64,000 bases of DNA from Mariniphaga anaerophila (GCF_900129025.1 NZ_FQUM01000004.1:62001-126000); one strand, 5' to 3'. Counted from the stretch's first letter, positions 11,701 to 20,622 are shown. Program-made: numbers and translations. Notes: a model not told the origin generated them from the letters alone.

Positions 11701-14700
11701 TCCGGCACCAGGTACTTCAGGTGCATTGTTTCGGTATCTACTCCCGATTGCAACGATCTCATTTCAGACTGTGTTCCGATTACCATTACCGGATGCGACC
11801 CGATAATCGGAGTTTCCAACCAGCTCGTTACTGTTGGCGACAACGGCAACGGCACCTGGGATGCACTGTTTACTGTACGTGTGCAAAACTACGGAGGCAC
11901 CGAATTAAACGACATTCAGGTTACACAAAACCTTGACGACGCTTTCGGAGCAGGAAACTATATTGTGGAAGAAATCACAAGTACTTCTTTTGCTGTAAAT
12001 ACAGAATACGACGGAACATCCCGGACAGAAATGCTAACCCCGACAGGGAACAGCCTGCAGCCGGGTACTTCAACCGATATTGTACTAAAAGTTACGATAC
12101 TTAATGAAGGAAACTACTCATTGTCTGCTACCGGAACAGGAGATTCTCCCGATGGCACAACAGTTTCGGACGTATCACAAAACGGTAGCGACCCCGACCC
12201 TGATCAGGATGGAGACCCAACCGCAAACAACGATCCAACGCCGGTAAGCACAAGTTGCACAAATGCCACCGCCAATGCCGGCCCCGATGCTCAAATTTGC
12301 GCCGGTTCAAACTGGCAGATTGTAGGAGCTGAAGTTAGTAACGAAAAAGATTTCATGTGGACAACTTCCGGAGATGGAACTTTCAACTCCACATCGCTGA
12401 TCAACCCGGTGTACACCCCGGGCGCCAACGATATTTCCTCTGGTTCGGTTCAGCTTATTTTAATTGCCAACTCTTACGGCAGTTGCCCTGTTTATGAAAA
12501 CGGGATGGAACTGATTATCCACTCCTTTGTTATGGCAGAACCTGCTGTTACCGATGCCAACTGCGACAGTAAGGAAAGCGGAACAGTTCAGCTATCTGTA
12601 ATCAGCGGAGGAGCGGAACCATTTAACTACGAATTAAGTACCGGAGAATCAAACACTACCGGATATTTTGAAACCCTCGCAGCAGGTGGATACATTTACC
12701 GGGTTACCGACGCCAACGGTTGTGCGGTAAACGGTTCGTTTGAAATTGACGACCCCAATGAATTGGAATTGACCGTACTCGCTGAAAACGATGTAACATG
12801 TTACGGCGGAACCAACGGAAACGCAATACTGGAAGCCACCGGAGGAACTGCCCCATACACTTTCACATGGACCGGCGGAATTACCCCCGACGCCCCGAAT
12901 GCCAACCCGAAAAATCTGAACAATTTACCTGCGGGGTTCTATGTAGTTACCGTAACCGATGCCAACGGATGCGTTGAAATTGAATCGCTCGAAATTGAAG
13001 AACCGGAAGAACTGAGCATCATTTTGGTTGACCAGGAAAATCCGGATTGTGACAACTCCGGCCAACTCCGGGTAAACGGAACAGGAGGAACTCCTCCCTA
13101 CTCTTTCGCAGCGTCAACAGGAACTGTTTCGGAAAACACAATTAGCGATCTTTCTGCAGGAACAGTTACCATTACTATTACAGATAAAAATGGATGCACA
13201 GGTGAACTGTCTGTCACATTACACAACGATGACACCACAGAACCCACCTTCACTTGTCCGGCTACTCAAACGCTTTACGCCGATGACAACTGCCAGGCTA
13301 CTGTTCCTGATTTAACAGCATTGGTTACCGATGCAGCAGACAACTGCTCAACAGGAAACATTACCATTTCACAAAGTATTCCTCAGGGAACTGTTATCAA
13401 CAGCGACCTTTCAGTTACAATTTCTGTTTCTGATGAAAACGGGAACACTGCTTCCTGCGATGTTCTGCTGCTCGTTGAAGACAACACTGCCCCGGTAGCT
13501 GTTTGCAAAGACATCACCCTGAACCTCGACATGACCGGCACGGTGAACATCACGCCGCAGGATATTGACGGTGGTTCATCTGATAATTGCGGATTAGCTT
13601 CGCTGGATATCGACATCGCAACATTTACCTGCGACAACTTAGGCGAAAACACAGTGGTACTTACTGCTACTGATAATGCCGGAAATAGCGCTACCTGCGA
13701 AGCTACTGTTACTCTCGAAGATAACATCAACCCGGTACTTGATTGTCCGGCTCCGGTAACTTTAGTTGCTGATGCCGACTGCCAGGCACTGGTACCTGAC
13801 TTCGCCACTGCTCTAAGCTCTAACAACTGCGGTAACGCAACGGTTACTCAAAGTCCGGCTGCCGGTACGGTTATCTCAATCGGGGTTACTACCGTTACAA
13901 TTACAGCAACCGACGATTCAGGAAACTTTGATGAATGCCCGACAACAGTGACTGTGGTAGATGAAACAGAACCCACCTTCACTTGTCCGGCTACGCAAAC
14001 GCTTTACGCCGATGACAACTGCCAGGCTACTGTTCCTGATTTATCAGCATTGGTTACCGATGCAGCAGACAACTGCTCAACAGGAAACATTACCATTACT
14101 CAAAGTATTCCTCAGGGAACTGTTATCAACAGCGACCTTTCAGTTACAATTTCTGTTTCTGATGAAAATGGGAACACTGAAACTTGCGATGTTCTGCTTC
14201 TTGTAAAAGACAACACTGCCCCGGTAGCTGTTTGTAAAGACATCACCCTGAACCTCGACATGACCGGCACGGTGAACATCACGCCGCAAGATATTGACGG
14301 GGGTTCGTCTGACAATTGCGGGTTAGCTTCGCTGGATATCGACATCGCAACATTTACCTGCGATAACTTAGGCGAAAACACAGTGGTACTTACTGCTACT
14401 GATAACGCCGGGAATAGTGCTACTTGCGAAGCTACTGTTACTATCGAAGACAACATCAACCCGGTACTTGATTGTCCGGCTCCGGTAACTTTAGTTGCTG
14501 ATGCCGACTGCCAGGCACTGGTACCTGACTTCGCCACTGCACTAAGTTCTAACAACTGCGGTAACGCAACGGTTACTCAAAGTCCGGCAGCCGGTACTGT
14601 TATCTCAACCGGGGTTACTACCGTTACAATTACAGCAACCGACGATTCAGGAAACTTTGATGAATGCCCGACAACAGTGACTGTGGTAGATGAAACAGAA

Positions 14701-17700
14701 CCCACCTTCACTTGTCCGGCTACGCAAACGCTTTACGCCGATGACAACTGCCAGGCTACAGTTCCTGATTTAACAGCATTGGTTACCGATGCAGCAGACA
14801 ACTGCTCAACAGGAAACATCACCATTACTCAAAGCATTCCACAAGGAACTGTTATCAACAGCGACCTTTCAGTTACAATTTCTGTTTCTGATGAAAATGG
14901 GAACACTGCTTCCTGCGATGTTCTGCTGCTCGTTGAAGACAACACTGCCCCGGTAGCTATTTGCAAAGACATCACCCTGAACCTCGACATGACCGGCACG
15001 GTGAACATCACGCCGCAGGATATTGACAGTGGTTCGTCTGATAATTGCGGATTAGCTTCCCTGAATATTGACATCGCAACATTTACCTGCGACAACTTAG
15101 GCGAAAACACAGTGGTACTTACTGCTACTGATAATGCCGGGAATACTGCTACTTGCGAAGCTACTGTTACTATCGAAGACAACATCAATCCGGTACTTGA
15201 TTGTCCGGCTCCGGTGACTTTAGTTGCTGATGCCGACTGCCAGGCACTGGTACCTGACTTCGCCACTGCACTAAGCTCTAACAACTGCGGTAACGCAACG
15301 GTTACTCAAAGTCCGGCTGCCGGTACGGTTATCTCAACCGGGGTTACTACCGTTACAATTACAGCAACCGACGATTCAGGGAACTTTGATGAATGCCCGA
15401 CAACAGTGACTGTGGTAGATGAAACAGAACCTGCTTATGTATGCTCTCCTGCAATCAGCATAAACACTGACGAAGGAAGTTGCACAGCCGAGGTAGAACT
15501 CGTAACTCCGGAAATAAATGACAACTGCGATGCAGCTAACATTGAAATCCGGTTCAGGGTATTTAATCCCGACAACTCGGTAAGCCGCTATTTCGACGCA
15601 GCTTCTTCAACCAGCTACACATTCACGACAGGAATCAGCCAGCTAGAATGGAACATGACCGACCAGGCCGGCAACCTTTCTAAATGCTTACAGGAAGTAG
15701 TTGTTTCAGAAACAGAACTGCCTCAAATCATGTGTCCGGAAGGAACTGCATTCATTTTTGAAAGCAACGCCACCGAGTGTGGGTACACTGTTGCGGACGC
15801 CAGCCTTGATGCAACGGCAACCGACAACTGCGGCCTTGTTTCGTTGCAACACGATTTCTACGGAACCAGCAACCGCGGAAGCCTGCGTGGAGCCACATTC
15901 CCTACAGGAACAACTACTGTTACCTGGACTGCAACCGACATTAACGGAAACAGCAGCTCATGTTCAACAGAAATAACTGTTAACGACGTAACCAGCCCCG
16001 AGTTTGTGAACTGTCCGGAAGGGAACACACTTACAGTTGCTTTGTTCAGCGGAATATGCGAAGGCGGAACAACCTGGAGCACTCCGATTGCAACAGACAA
16101 TTGCGGCGATGTTGTTGTTACGCAAACAGCAGGGCCGGTAAGCGGTTCTGTTCTGGCCGTTGGCAACTATCCCATCGAATATACTGCAACAGACGCTTCC
16201 GGAAATGAAGCAACTTGTAGCTTCACGTTGAATGTGATTGATTCCGAAGGGCCGGTGATTGTTTGTCCGACAGATATTACCGAAAACAGCGACGATGGCG
16301 TTTGCACATGGACAGCACCGGAACAAAGCCTTACTCCGCTACTTGCGGCCAGCAACTGTCCGTTCGACGTCACATACGAAATTACCGGGGCAACTTCTGC
16401 AACCGGAATTGATGACGCTTCAGGCACAGAATTCAACTCCGGAACCAGCACAGTGGCTTACACCATCACCGAGCCGGCAAGCGGACAAACCTGGAATTGC
16501 AACTTTAACGTAACAATTACAGATAATGAAAGACCACAGGTTACCTGTCCTGCGCCAATACTCGAATCAAACATTTCGGGATTGTGTTCAGCTGAGTTAG
16601 AACTTGATCTTCCTGAATATACTGATAATTGCGATGCCGATGCAACCATCCGCTACCTGGTTTATGGTCCCGACAACAGCATAAAAGGGCCGTTTAACGG
16701 AACAGAAAACACATTTGAATTCGGTATTGGAATTAGCCAGGTACTCTGGATTGTAACCGATGATTCAGGAAACGAAACCACCTGCACGCAGGAAGTTACA
16801 ATTACAGAATCTGATGCACCGGTATTGCAATGTACCGATCAGGACGAATACATATTTAACAGTACACCGGGACTTTGCGGTTACCGGATTCCGGACACCA
16901 GCTTGGATGTTTCGGCAACCGACAACTGCCACTTACTAAGTGTTAATCACAATTTCGGCGGCTGGGGCGTTCAAAACAGCCTCGAAGGCGCTGTGTTCCC
17001 GGTAGGTTCAACAGAAGTTACCTGGACAGCTGCCGATGCCTCCGGAAATTCGGTAAGTTGCAGCTTCACCGTTACTGTTATCGACAACGAAACACCGGAA
17101 TTCATCAATTGTCCGGAAGGAAAAACCTTTACAGTAGGACTGTTCACAGGCGCATGCGAAGGCGGTGCAATATGGAGCATCCCGGTAGCATACGATGCAT
17201 GTTCAGACGTAACAGTAACACAGATTAACGGGCCGGAACAAGGCAGCGTACTTGGCGCCGGAACTTACACTGTTGAATACGAAGCAACCGATGCCTCAGG
17301 AAATTCAACTACCTGTGGATTCAATGTTATTGTAACAGATACCGAAGAACCCGTAATTGTTTGTCAGCCCGACATTGAAAAAACTGCAGACGCAGGAACC
17401 TGTACGTGGAAATCACCTGCAAACAGTTTATCACCACTACTGGCAAACAGCAACTGTCCGGCCTCGGTACGCTGGCGTATCACCAATCCTGACGGATCCT
17501 ACTCCACCGGTTTTGACGACGCAAGCGGATACACTTTCGAGCCCGGAACCAGTACGGTACATTATTCCATTACGGAAAATACCAGCAATCAGCATTGGGA
17601 CTGTAGCTTTAAGGTTACCGTAACCGACACAGAAAAACCGGCGATAAATTGTCCGGCAGCTATTACAGTAATGGCACCTCCCGGACAATGCGAAGCTGAC

Positions 17701-19524
17701 ATCGAACTTGAAGCTCCCGATTTTTCAGACAATTGCACTGAAGATTTGGCAACCGTTACATTTGTTGTTTATGCACCTGATAATTCGTCAAGCGAAGAAA
17801 TTTCAGTAACAACCGCCACAACAACTTACCGTTTTATGGAAGGCATCAGCCGCGTAGAATGGAGAGTAACCGATGCTGCCGGCAACCCGTCGGTTTGCTG
17901 GCAGAGCATTTGGGTTAACAGCGACAAAGAATCGCTTACTCCGGATGCCGGGGCAAATGCTACTATTTGCGAACAGGATTCGTTTGAAATAACAGAAGCT
18001 TCGGCGCCCGATTATGCAACAGTTACATGGACCACAAACGGAACCGGATCATTTGTTGATGCAACTTTGGCAAACCCTGTTTATGTTCCGAGTGAATCTG
18101 ATATTCTCGACGGATTTGTGGTACTTACCATAACCGCTTCGTCAAGCTGCGAAAGCGTATCTGATTACATGGTGCTTTCCATTACTCAAACGCCGCACAT
18201 ATCGGCAGGTAACGACGCCGAAATCTGCGAAAGCGATACGTACCAGCTTAACGGAAGCATCAGCAACAACAGTTTTGCTGCGCAATGGGAAACTCGGGGA
18301 ACAGGAACATTTAACAACCCGACTGCTTTTAACCCGGTTTATACCCCGGGCGCAGAAGATGTCGAAACCGGATTTGTTACGCTTGTGTTCAGGGGAATTT
18401 CGTCAGGCTCGTGCGATGATGCAGTGGATTCACTCCGACTGACCATCCACCGTCAACCGGCAATATTTGCAGGCGAAGATGCTTCTGTTTGTGGAGGCGC
18501 ATCGTTTACATTGACAGATGCTACACTTGAAAACGCAACGGCAGTAATCTGGACAACCAGCGGAACAGGAGCTTTTACCGACAGAAATGTCATCAATACA
18601 ACTTACGTTCCGAGCGAAAGTGACATCATTAACGGAAACGTGGTGTTAACAGCAACCCACAATTCCAATAATCAGTGCGCTACTGTTTCTGACGAAATGG
18701 TTCTGACTTTCTCCAGGCACCCGGAAGTTGAAGCAGGCAATGACCTTTTCATCTGTTTCGGAGAAGAGGCTGCAATTACCGGAGCAACAGCATTAAACGT
18801 TAGTTCAGTAGTATGGAGCACAAACGGGAAAGGCACCATTGAAAGCGCCACTTCGTTAACTCCGCAATACATCCCCGCTCCCGGCGAAACAGGAGAGATT
18901 ACACTAACTGTTACCGCAACAGGCAACGGATCGTGTGTGAGCGAAACGGCTTCGGATGATATTGTTGTCACAATTTACAAAGAGCTGATTGTTGACGCAG
19001 GAGATAACGACACCATTTTCCACAACTCATCGGAAAGGCTGAGTGTTACTGAACAAAATGGGTCAGGTTCATACCTCTACTCCTGGCAGCCGGCCAACCT
19101 CGTTCTCAGCAGTAACTCGGGCTACACAGAAACAACAAAACTTTCTGCAACGCAGGAATTTAACGTTACGGTGAAAGATGCCGTAACCGGATGTGTTGCC
19201 TACAGCAGCAAAACAGTTGTTGTGGAAAACAGCTCCGAAAATATGCTGAACATCTTTAACGGATTCTCACCAAATGGTGACGGCACTAACGACAATTGGC
19301 AAATCGAAGGAATTGAGAAATTCCCGGATAACGAAGTGCTGATATTCAACCGATGGGGAGACAAAGTGAAGGCACTGAAAAATTACGACAATGTAAATGT
19401 GGTGTGGGACGGAACCAACAACAGGGACGAACTGCTCCCCGACGGCACCTATTACTACATCGTAACGCTGATAAAGGAGACCAAATCGTACACCGGCTGG
19501 GTTCATATTCGAAGCGAAAATTAA
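5788..19524 (+). CDS. Giant modular surface adhesin-like protein (SprB-like), T9SS type B sorting domain
   Basis: A 4578-residue secreted protein. Modules in order: signal peptide (1-31); about fifteen PKD/Ig-like modules (32-1450), each with an AGxDxxxC start, a GxW..VSGP strand and a YxFxW strand; six Ig-like modules with the YQWQ motif (1451-2003); a DUF11-like domain (about 2004-2160); another Ig-like module; three SprB-type repeats (about 2250-2480, NCDSKESGTV, DVTCYGGTNG); HYR-like modules including three near-identical 243-residue units (2484-3212) and a diverged longer repeat (3213-4048); four more Ig-like modules with (N/T)P(V/T)Y(V/T)P or similar; and a type B (CHU_C, gliding-motility-associated) C-terminal domain from about 4485 (GFSPNGDGTNDNW ... 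RWGDKV). Regular cysteines suggest disulfide-stabilised modules and the Asp-rich loops suggest calcium binding. The size, modules and adjacent porP/sprF and ompA genes resemble SprB-type gliding or attachment adhesins. Whether this cell glides cannot be told from here. Confidence 0.92.
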   Translation: MKKIKFNCISRTTLFLLLAFSVWFSPRVQAQNCTVNSGVHQTICENEVLTLYGSVSGVLEEENAVKWTQVAGPSVVIESPTSIRTEVTGITPGDYTFRLSTTCLDGSLVYQDVTNTVLPITESYAGEDLVVCSGGAVLNAAAPGQNETGRWIIIEPNHGISITDETSATSSLTADESSSGETKLVWVITNENHCSSQDTVSVFNLGGEAVFAGPKREISNCYSVTQNTQLSGSYAGSGINGQQGTWTLVSGPNIPVISNIHNNVSPVSNLIEGTYIFRWDVEGTCQNGTANDTIVVPPSTSDVTNAGGTSRTNIYCDGTTSIVLYGTFPQYTNETVFWEKVSGPDPVTITTPDNHVTSVEGLDGSSDYRFRYTISNALTNCSSSGTVDIRYAEGPSLEISTSRIDLACGEAVAYIPYSSNGDGIESWSIVSGPETDAYPVLPTSYERIIETSGIVAIPGLTSSGTYIIRLRKAAAQGTQCEAAFADVAVVVSRESSLSNAGTDQLLACNVDTTSLAGNPPLAGEGTWSQVSGPGQATISNINEPGAKLSNLINGTYTFRWIVSGGPFCSSNQDDVIVIVANNTPTQAQAGEDQEVCVNTPVYLNADSPVLNEWGEWSVIPEDPSIVFNDRTSPDTYVEGFQPNLSYQLVWTITNACGETIDTMTVTTNDTNGPIIADAGTDICLPSGTTSFSLLGNEPSLTGEWTQLNGAGATITNPTAASSNVTVTSDGTYYFEWAIYANGCNPTRDTVRVTIAPDVTEAVAGADQEICGNTAVLNANTPVSGTGEWLQIAGPGGAIITDKTSPTTQLSNLTDGVYEFEWLISNGACEDSRDTVKLFVSESPIPANAGSDMRVCGSTSLSLHGNPVAKGLWSVVSGPNTPTISDLSSPDATVTNMIMGTYKLSWTSYGGTFCESSGDTVEISITPAAYAGADQEFCEATTSVSLTGNINSTGTWTQVGDTPNIATISPSSPNTAIASDLVSGTYTFQYEINGEDCTSTDVMTVTLYAPPPIANAGGDAEYCDATSFTLTGNSPEESDGEWTILVGPSNGSFNYVNDSVAVFTPDGSNIYGTYLFTWKLSNGDCQNEDQLRINNYAPASGNAGEDITLSCESSVFLDGVLNAGTGNWTFISATGDAPTPTIISPVLPGTEITGLGAQSNGDPAVYEFEWTITNGASCEIVKDTVTITVYQAPTEAFAGNDAELCNAENYALNATSPTVGTGEWVEVKGPNSPTIADVNSASTTVSGLIPGTYTFYWETTTEFCSSIDSVIVTNYEEPSDPDDLVDFEVCQFENLVLSQTTPASGSGKWSQISGPSATILNPQSETTQVVGIQANSDYTFRWTISNGVCAEKTDDVTVTVLDQPTMSNAGADQFFCNQTVTTLNGNEPVVGTGTWTVESSTGGTPAFADANSYNTEVSGLTAGDYTLRWTISNNNACNTYDEMQVTVYPDITISTPVGGEICAGGTFELSATANGGTGAYSYQWQDSISGGNWADIAGATSATYTTPGSLASGTYYYRVVVSDCNTIISEEAEVVVTPDVTISVQPQGATLCQGSSHTMNVSTDDGVNVTYQWQQSSTGTSGWSNISGATASTYTTDALSSTTYFRVRINDNGNGCANRTSAVATVNIPGITIQPEGAVICDEGTHTMTVSTQEGGGLAYSFQWQQSTTTGGPWTDIADETSASYTTGNLSTGNYYYQCIITPTTPDCAPLTSSEVHVEVVTDPQVTDESGDATICSGGTATHSVTVAGGTTGQYSYQWQISTTDCNTGFTDISGANSATYTTPAITTTGTYHYQCVITQPQSGCEVVSACKTVTVVDDPQVDIQPLGTTICSGETHSMNVSASGGTGAFSYQWQDSISGGSWTDIAGATADAYTTDALTTKTYFRAVIEQEGVGCDVIYSDAAEVAVPEISTQPTGGFVCEQKADTLSISVDAGSATLNYQWQSSDFDCNSGWFDIADATDTFYVTNNLPVSGTRYFRCIVSVSTPDCNDLISDCVPITITGCDPIIGVSNQLVTVGDNGNGTWDALFTVRVQNYGGTELNDIQVTQNLDDAFGAGNYIVEEITSTSFAVNTEYDGTSRTEMLTPTGNSLQPGTSTDIVLKVTILNEGNYSLSATGTGDSPDGTTVSDVSQNGSDPDPDQDGDPTANNDPTPVSTSCTNATANAGPDAQICAGSNWQIVGAEVSNEKDFMWTTSGDGTFNSTSLINPVYTPGANDISSGSVQLILIANSYGSCPVYENGMELIIHSFVMAEPAVTDANCDSKESGTVQLSVISGGAEPFNYELSTGESNTTGYFETLAAGGYIYRVTDANGCAVNGSFEIDDPNELELTVLAENDVTCYGGTNGNAILEATGGTAPYTFTWTGGITPDAPNANPKNLNNLPAGFYVVTVTDANGCVEIESLEIEEPEELSIILVDQENPDCDNSGQLRVNGTGGTPPYSFAASTGTVSENTISDLSAGTVTITITDKNGCTGELSVTLHNDDTTEPTFTCPATQTLYADDNCQATVPDLTALVTDAADNCSTGNITISQSIPQGTVINSDLSVTISVSDENGNTASCDVLLLVEDNTAPVAVCKDITLNLDMTGTVNITPQDIDGGSSDNCGLASLDIDIATFTCDNLGENTVVLTATDNAGNSATCEATVTLEDNINPVLDCPAPVTLVADADCQALVPDFATALSSNNCGNATVTQSPAAGTVISIGVTTVTITATDDSGNFDECPTTVTVVDETEPTFTCPATQTLYADDNCQATVPDLSALVTDAADNCSTGNITITQSIPQGTVINSDLSVTISVSDENGNTETCDVLLLVKDNTAPVAVCKDITLNLDMTGTVNITPQDIDGGSSDNCGLASLDIDIATFTCDNLGENTVVLTATDNAGNSATCEATVTIEDNINPVLDCPAPVTLVADADCQALVPDFATALSSNNCGNATVTQSPAAGTVISTGVTTVTITATDDSGNFDECPTTVTVVDETEPTFTCPATQTLYADDNCQATVPDLTALVTDAADNCSTGNITITQSIPQGTVINSDLSVTISVSDENGNTASCDVLLLVEDNTAPVAICKDITLNLDMTGTVNITPQDIDSGSSDNCGLASLNIDIATFTCDNLGENTVVLTATDNAGNTATCEATVTIEDNINPVLDCPAPVTLVADADCQALVPDFATALSSNNCGNATVTQSPAAGTVISTGVTTVTITATDDSGNFDECPTTVTVVDETEPAYVCSPAISINTDEGSCTAEVELVTPEINDNCDAANIEIRFRVFNPDNSVSRYFDAASSTSYTFTTGISQLEWNMTDQAGNLSKCLQEVVVSETELPQIMCPEGTAFIFESNATECGYTVADASLDATATDNCGLVSLQHDFYGTSNRGSLRGATFPTGTTTVTWTATDINGNSSSCSTEITVNDVTSPEFVNCPEGNTLTVALFSGICEGGTTWSTPIATDNCGDVVVTQTAGPVSGSVLAVGNYPIEYTATDASGNEATCSFTLNVIDSEGPVIVCPTDITENSDDGVCTWTAPEQSLTPLLAASNCPFDVTYEITGATSATGIDDASGTEFNSGTSTVAYTITEPASGQTWNCNFNVTITDNERPQVTCPAPILESNISGLCSAELELDLPEYTDNCDADATIRYLVYGPDNSIKGPFNGTENTFEFGIGISQVLWIVTDDSGNETTCTQEVTITESDAPVLQCTDQDEYIFNSTPGLCGYRIPDTSLDVSATDNCHLLSVNHNFGGWGVQNSLEGAVFPVGSTEVTWTAADASGNSVSCSFTVTVIDNETPEFINCPEGKTFTVGLFTGACEGGAIWSIPVAYDACSDVTVTQINGPEQGSVLGAGTYTVEYEATDASGNSTTCGFNVIVTDTEEPVIVCQPDIEKTADAGTCTWKSPANSLSPLLANSNCPASVRWRITNPDGSYSTGFDDASGYTFEPGTSTVHYSITENTSNQHWDCSFKVTVTDTEKPAINCPAAITVMAPPGQCEADIELEAPDFSDNCTEDLATVTFVVYAPDNSSSEEISVTTATTTYRFMEGISRVEWRVTDAAGNPSVCWQSIWVNSDKESLTPDAGANATICEQDSFEITEASAPDYATVTWTTNGTGSFVDATLANPVYVPSESDILDGFVVLTITASSSCESVSDYMVLSITQTPHISAGNDAEICESDTYQLNGSISNNSFAAQWETRGTGTFNNPTAFNPVYTPGAEDVETGFVTLVFRGISSGSCDDAVDSLRLTIHRQPAIFAGEDASVCGGASFTLTDATLENATAVIWTTSGTGAFTDRNVINTTYVPSESDIINGNVVLTATHNSNNQCATVSDEMVLTFSRHPEVEAGNDLFICFGEEAAITGATALNVSSVVWSTNGKGTIESATSLTPQYIPAPGETGEITLTVTATGNGSCVSETASDDIVVTIYKELIVDAGDNDTIFHNSSERLSVTEQNGSGSYLYSWQPANLVLSSNSGYTETTKLSATQEFNVTVKDAVTGCVAYSSKTVVVENSSENMLNIFNGFSPNGDGTNDNWQIEGIEKFPDNEVLIFNRWGDKVKALKNYDNVNVVWDGTNNRDELLPDGTYYYIVTLIKETKSYTGWVHIRSEN
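13237..15423 (+). repeat. Three tandem near-identical 729-bp coding repeats in the adhesin gene
   Basis: Units at 13237-13965, 13966-14694 and 14695-15423 are each exactly 729 bp (243 codons), each starting at the codons for TEPTFTCPATQTLYADDNC. Each unit holds three HYR-like modules. Differences are few: for example LTAL/LSAL, ASCDVLLLVED against ETCDVLLLVKD in the second unit, and VAICKD and IDSGSS in the third. A fourth start (TEPAYVC at 15424) begins a clearly diverged module. The near identity at the DNA level points to recent duplication or ongoing homogenisation, and to likely copy-number change. Confidence 0.97.
15424..17930 (+). repeat. Diverged ~1.1-kb coding super-repeat (two full copies and a partial third)
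   Basis: Downstream of the 729-bp repeats a longer unit recurs with low DNA but clear protein similarity. Unit starts are near 15436 (CSPAISINTDEGSC), 16549 (CPAPILESNISGLC) and 17650 (CPAAITVMAPPGQC). Each carries the order VxxPDNS ... GISxxxW ... CGYxxxDxSLDxxATDNC ... PEFxNCPEG ... DxSGxxxTC ... CTWxxPxxSLxPLLAxSNCP. The third copy stops after the first module. It is an older expansion than the 729-bp units. Confidence 0.85.
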
Positions 19525-19604
19525 GCATCCTGAAAAATCAGATAATTGAATTACAAGAAAGAAATAATGAACAAGATGAAACAAATCCGGCAAGATTTTC
19601 AGGT

Positions 19605-19644
19605 TCAGGAAGGCTCCGGCCTTCCTGAAGCCCGCCGGCAGGAA
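19605..19644 (+). other. Intercistronic stem-loop with a mutually exclusive alternative, adhesin-porP gap
   Basis: TCAGGAAGGC (19605-19614) pairs perfectly with GCCTTCCTGA (19619-19628) around a TCCG tetraloop. The 3' arm also contains TTCCTG (19622-19627), which could instead pair with CAGGAA at 19639-19644. There is no T-tract, so this is not a standard terminator. It lies 81 bases after the adhesin stop and 64 bases before the preferred porP start. It could protect the 3' end of the long adhesin message or set relative expression; this is inference. Confidence 0.6.
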
Positions 19645-19707
19645 AATTTCCATAGCGTGATGCCGTTGGAGCGTCGAATACCTTTTAGAAATTACAATAA
19701 CAAAACG

Positions 19708-20622
19708 ATGAAAAAGATACTTCTGGCTTTTATTTTACTCATGAATTTAACAGCCTTTGCACAGCAGGATGCCCTGTTTTCGCAATACATGTTTAACAAA
19801 CTTCTTGTAAACCCGGCATATGCCGGCAGCAGAGAAGTATTTTCGGTTGACCTGCTCAACCGTTACCAGTGGCTGGGGATTGAAGGGGCGCCGCGAACAA
19901 TTTCGCTTTCGGCCCATACAATTTTAAAAAACAAGAAAGTAGGATTGGGAGGATACGTTTACCGCGATGAACTCGGGCCAACAATTGACCAGGGGTTTAT
20001 GGCAACTTACTCCTACCGGATTCGCACACAAAACGGATGGTTCTCTTTTGGTATTCAGGGCGGATTAAAATATTTCGATTTTGATTGGAACGCAATTAAC
20101 ACGCAATACCCCGACCAAATGTTTATGCCCGAAGATGTCAGGAAGATTAGTCCGGACGCCAACATTGGCTTTTACTACCAGAGCCCCCGTTTTTTTGCAG
20201 GGATCTCGTCAAAGCAGCTACTGGAAAACGAGTACGGCGTCGTAGAGGTTGACGGAAAAACAACGTTTTCGAGGCTCGCAAGGCACTTTTACGGAATGGC
20301 AGGATGGGCAATTCCGATAAACGACAGGATGACTTTCAGACCATCGGCTCTGGCAAAATACACAAAAAATGCCCCAGCCCAGGTCGACCTTAACGCCAGC
20401 TTCATCTTTAACAATGTTTTTTGGCTGGGAGCCTCGTTCCGTACCGAAAAGGCGGTGGTATTTTTAACAGAATTTCAAATTGCTAAAAGTATCCGGCTGG
20501 GCTATTCATTCGATTTATACCTGAACGAACTGCAGTTGCACAACCGGGGTTCGCACGAATTCAGGCTTGGTTTTGACCTGCCCAGGAAAAATGAAAGGAT
20601 GAAAACACCGCGTTATTTTTAA
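19708..20622 (+). CDS. PorP/SprF family outer-membrane protein
   Basis: A 304-residue protein from the ATG at 19708, where a clean signal peptide begins (MKKILLAFILLMNLTAFAQQ). An upstream in-frame start at 19546 would add 54 polar residues and span the intercistronic hairpin, so it is not preferred. The mature start QQDALFSQYMFNKLLVNPAYAG is the hallmark of the PorP/SprF family, predicted beta-barrels that in flavobacteria act with T9SS and are needed for delivery of SprB-like adhesins with type B sorting domains. Its place directly after the giant type B protein fits that dedicated role. The C-terminus (EFRLGFDLP) is a typical barrel end. It differs from the two PorP/SprF genes at 62-64 kb. 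Confidence 0.92.
   Translation: MKKILLAFILLMNLTAFAQQDALFSQYMFNKLLVNPAYAGSREVFSVDLLNRYQWLGIEGAPRTISLSAHTILKNKKVGLGGYVYRDELGPTIDQGFMATYSYRIRTQNGWFSFGIQGGLKYFDFDWNAINTQYPDQMFMPEDVRKISPDANIGFYYQSPRFFAGISSKQLLENEYGVVEVDGKTTFSRLARHFYGMAGWAIPINDRMTFRPSALAKYTKNAPAQVDLNASFIFNNVFWLGASFRTEKAVVFLTEFQIAKSIRLGYSFDLYLNELQLHNRGSHEFRLGFDLPRKNERMKTPRYF

Noticed and set aside
13383-15284. Long minus-strand open frames of about 147-151 codons, repeated three times
   Set aside because: They are antisense shadows of the 729-bp repeats of the adhesin and recur only because the DNA repeats.
13237-15423. CRISPR array, suggested by regular repeats
   Set aside because: Units are 729 bp, contiguous, in frame and coding, with no spacers; no cas genes are near.
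19546-19707. N-terminal extension of the first PorP/SprF protein from an upstream start
   Set aside because: The extension is polar, lacks a signal peptide and covers the stem-loop; a clear signal peptide begins at ATG 19708.
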